A stretch of DNA of 64,000 nt from the NCBI GenBank assembly GCA_028095005.1, contig CM051460.1:18523501-18587500 (forward strand). Reading direction: 5' to 3'. This DNA is from Rhynchospora pubera (Eukaryota > Streptophyta > Magnoliopsida > Poales > Cyperaceae). Below are positions 61,745-64,000 of this stretch, one piece after another. The notes beneath the pieces are model-generated. The model was not told the DNA's origin and did no database searches. It saw only the letters and a list, made by a program, of their open reading frames with translations. Each line of letters starts with the position of its first letter. The first letter of the stretch is position 1. The position numbers were made by a program, and so were the translations under genes.

Positions 61745-63775
61745 GAAATAGTTAAATGCAGCATTGCAAATGTCAGTCTATTTTATTATTGGATTTCTTT
61801 GTTAATTGTATTGTATTGGACTATTCCAGTATCACTATTTTATTTCAAAACACCCGAAATAGCTTCCAGACTTCTTAGGGTTTATTTTTTGTATTGCTGG
61901 ATTTCATTCACATATCTTTTATTACTGGATTTCTTTTTGCAGGATCCCCTTTCCTCTATGCTCAAGCCAGAGATAGGACTATGCTCGAGTTTTGTACTGC
62001 ATTACTACTAGAAAGCAGCAATTAATGATGTACCTCCTCACCTCGCATCAATAGAAAGGCACTCCCCTCGTTTCCCCTCTCCAATCCAATTCCCACCAGC
62101 TATGGTCGCCGCATCGACGATTTTGTTGGGAAGTGATTGCAGGTGATTTTTAATTAATTCCATGTCTCTGCTGTAAACAAGAAAGAAGAAGGATAGAAAT
62201 CTTGAATATTAATCCTATAAGAAAGATAAGTGCCGTATCAAAGTAATGATAATAATTGTATCACTGCTAAATTTTCAGATAGAAATTTTCATTGATAATT
62301 TTTCTATTTACTACGTGTACCTTACAAATTGATAATAATTTCTCTATGAGAGAAAAAGAACATATATCATGGAAGCAAGATAAGTGCCGTATCAAAGTAT
62401 ACTATTTAGTAAATAGTTCATTTATTTAATCCCCAGTTCCTTGTTTTGTAATGGATGGCTTGGCATCTTCTTAGCTCACAGTTTAATTTGTAAATTTTTC
62501 TTTATCAGGTAAAAATTGAAAGTCTGAAATATTTTCTAGAGGTGTTGTATAGTGGTAATGAACATACAAGGATGCATCTATGCTAAATCTAGCGGTTACT
62601 TACCTCCATATTTTCAACCTGCTTTACAAGTATGTCTCTTATTTATTTGATATTTTCATGATGTAGTCAAATGCTGTATCTGAATAAACTTTTGTTATAT
62701 ATGAAATGACGGAACACTCCAAGTTTTATCATGGGGGCATCTTAGATTTAATGGTTTGCTCTAATTTTGAATTTGGTATATGATTAATTAAGATGTGGCA
62801 TCATGGTTTTATGGTGAAATTGCTGAGCAATGTGTGAACCTAATATTTCCACTTTATGTTTGTCTCCAGTGAAGATCTGTTGTTCCCTTACTTTTACTAT
62901 TGCATAATTCTAATTCAATTATGTTGACATTTTCTAATTATTTTGAAAAGAAAAATCTCACATCAGTTCATTTATGTTACAAAGGAATTATGCATTTGAG
63001 AGGTGCGATATACCTATGGAGAACAGTATTATATGTTTCAAAAGCTGCTCTCCTTGCAAGGTGAGTACTATATGTTTCACTCTAGCACTTGAATTAGCAT
63101 TTGTATATGTAAGTGCAGGCACTATAATGGTCTTTCATTTGCACAATAATTTTTCGCAATACTTGTTTTGCTTTAATAAAAAACCTGGAATATTTTTGCT
63201 TTCTATTGTCCCTTTTACATTTTCTGGTTTTTATTTTTTGAAGCTTTGTATCGGCAATTCCCCTAAATAAAAATGCTTTGGGGCAGTAATTCACCTATAG
63301 CAATTGCATTTTTTGGTTTTTGTTTCTTTGAAGCTTTGTAGTATTTACTTTTATTAACCATTTGTTCTATTTCTTTGAAGCTATGACTCCTGCATCCAAC
63401 ATCAGGCACCGAATGTGCAGATCCAATTAGACAAGGACAATCAAGTAGCTCGATTCTTCATCAGGTACTTAGTTATTTTCCTGATACATGATATTGAATT
63501 GTGTAATTCTGTCATATTTGTGTGTTTTATTTATTTGTATATGTCATATTTCCTTTTAGTTAGAATTTTTTAATGTCTAAGATATACTGCCATATATTTT
63601 GAATGCCATATACTGTCTAACATGCCTTCTTTGTCAGGTTTTGCATGCCATATGGTTTGTGCATTAGGAATGTGATGAATTTATTACACAAATAATTGAT
63701 TGCCTACTATTTAGGGATGTGATAAAGTATAATGGGGCAATATATGGCATATCTGGGATGTAATGAATTTATTTT
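61745..63775. other. Mostly gene-free DNA, possible exon remnants
   Basis: Short open stretches next to GT donors occur at 62990-63060 and 63381-63465, and GATCCCCTTTCC follows an acceptor near 61942. None matches a family I know, so they are noted only. About 63670-63775 begins a short repeat (see findings). Confidence 0.35.
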
Positions 63776-63965
63776 GGGTGTGTTTGGCAGCGCACGCGAA
63801 CAGCTTGTTCGCGAACAGCACCAGTTCGCAGGTACCAAACACACCACGAACTGCGCGAACTACCCCTATCCCTTGTTTCTACTTTTCACGCGAACTGCGC
63901 GAACTCTGGGTCGCGAACTTCTTGGGTTGCGAACTCACTGTTCGCGTGAGTTCCCAAACACACCC
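63776..63965. mobile_element. MITE with GGGTGTGTTTGGCAGCG end, CpG-rich
   Basis: 190 bp with ends GGGTGTGTTTGGCA and CCCAAACACACCC, and arms rich in CGCGAAC/GTTCGCG. Its interior is notably GC-rich for this region. Confidence 0.82.
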
Positions 63966-64000
63966 TTTATAATTAATTGATTGCCTAATATTAAGGGATG

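Overview
This is a stretch of plant nuclear DNA, most likely from a eudicot. It is AT-rich, its genes have GT-AG introns, and it carries a CYP81-type P450, a chloroplast RuBisCO accumulation factor, an HR-like lesion-inducer protein, a plant mobile domain (PMD) gene, many hairpin MITEs, tRNA-derived SINEs and a plant-type LTR retrotransposon. I see no bacterial, organellar or viral genome features. Species cannot be named from the sequence alone.

Layout. Bases 1-13,600 are genic: a two-exon CYP81-type P450 (+), a small secreted PMEI-like protein (+), and a 14-exon minus-strand gene of about 788 aa in the TMEM8/PGAP6-like (CREST) membrane-hydrolase group. One intron of that gene holds an intact SINE with an 18-bp target duplication. 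Bases 13,600-20,960 are gene-poor and hold several ~400-bp foldback MITEs.

Bases 20,964-38,344 form a nested mobile element. The outer element is Mutator-like (MULE): TIRs of about 180 bp, a 9-bp target duplication with one mismatch, and five palindromic subterminal repeats in each end. It carries two convergent genes, a two-zinc-finger protein (+) and a multi-exon PMD protein (-), and no recognisable transposase. A 9.9-kb non-autonomous LTR retrotransposon (3.53-kb LTRs, 5-bp target duplication, Met-tRNA primer site, purine tract, no coding internal region) sits inside the zinc-finger gene. Both cargo genes are now broken: the first by the insertion, the second by two in-frame TAG codons.

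The MULE lies in one copy of a tandem duplication (copy A 19,607-20,963 plus 38,345-38,569; copy B 38,570-43,079). Copy B keeps the empty insertion site at 42,663-42,671, which dates the MULE after the duplication and fixes its ends.

Bases 43,400-64,000 alternate genes and repeats: an HRLI gene (+) with a one-base frameshift in exon 4, RAF1 (-), an unrecognised 194-codon ORF, a repeat-rich region with a candidate solo LTR and a SINE, more MITEs, and an isolated first exon followed by an SFT2-like fragment. The ordinary genes do not form a pathway. The window is mainly a record of layered transposon activity between conserved housekeeping-type genes.
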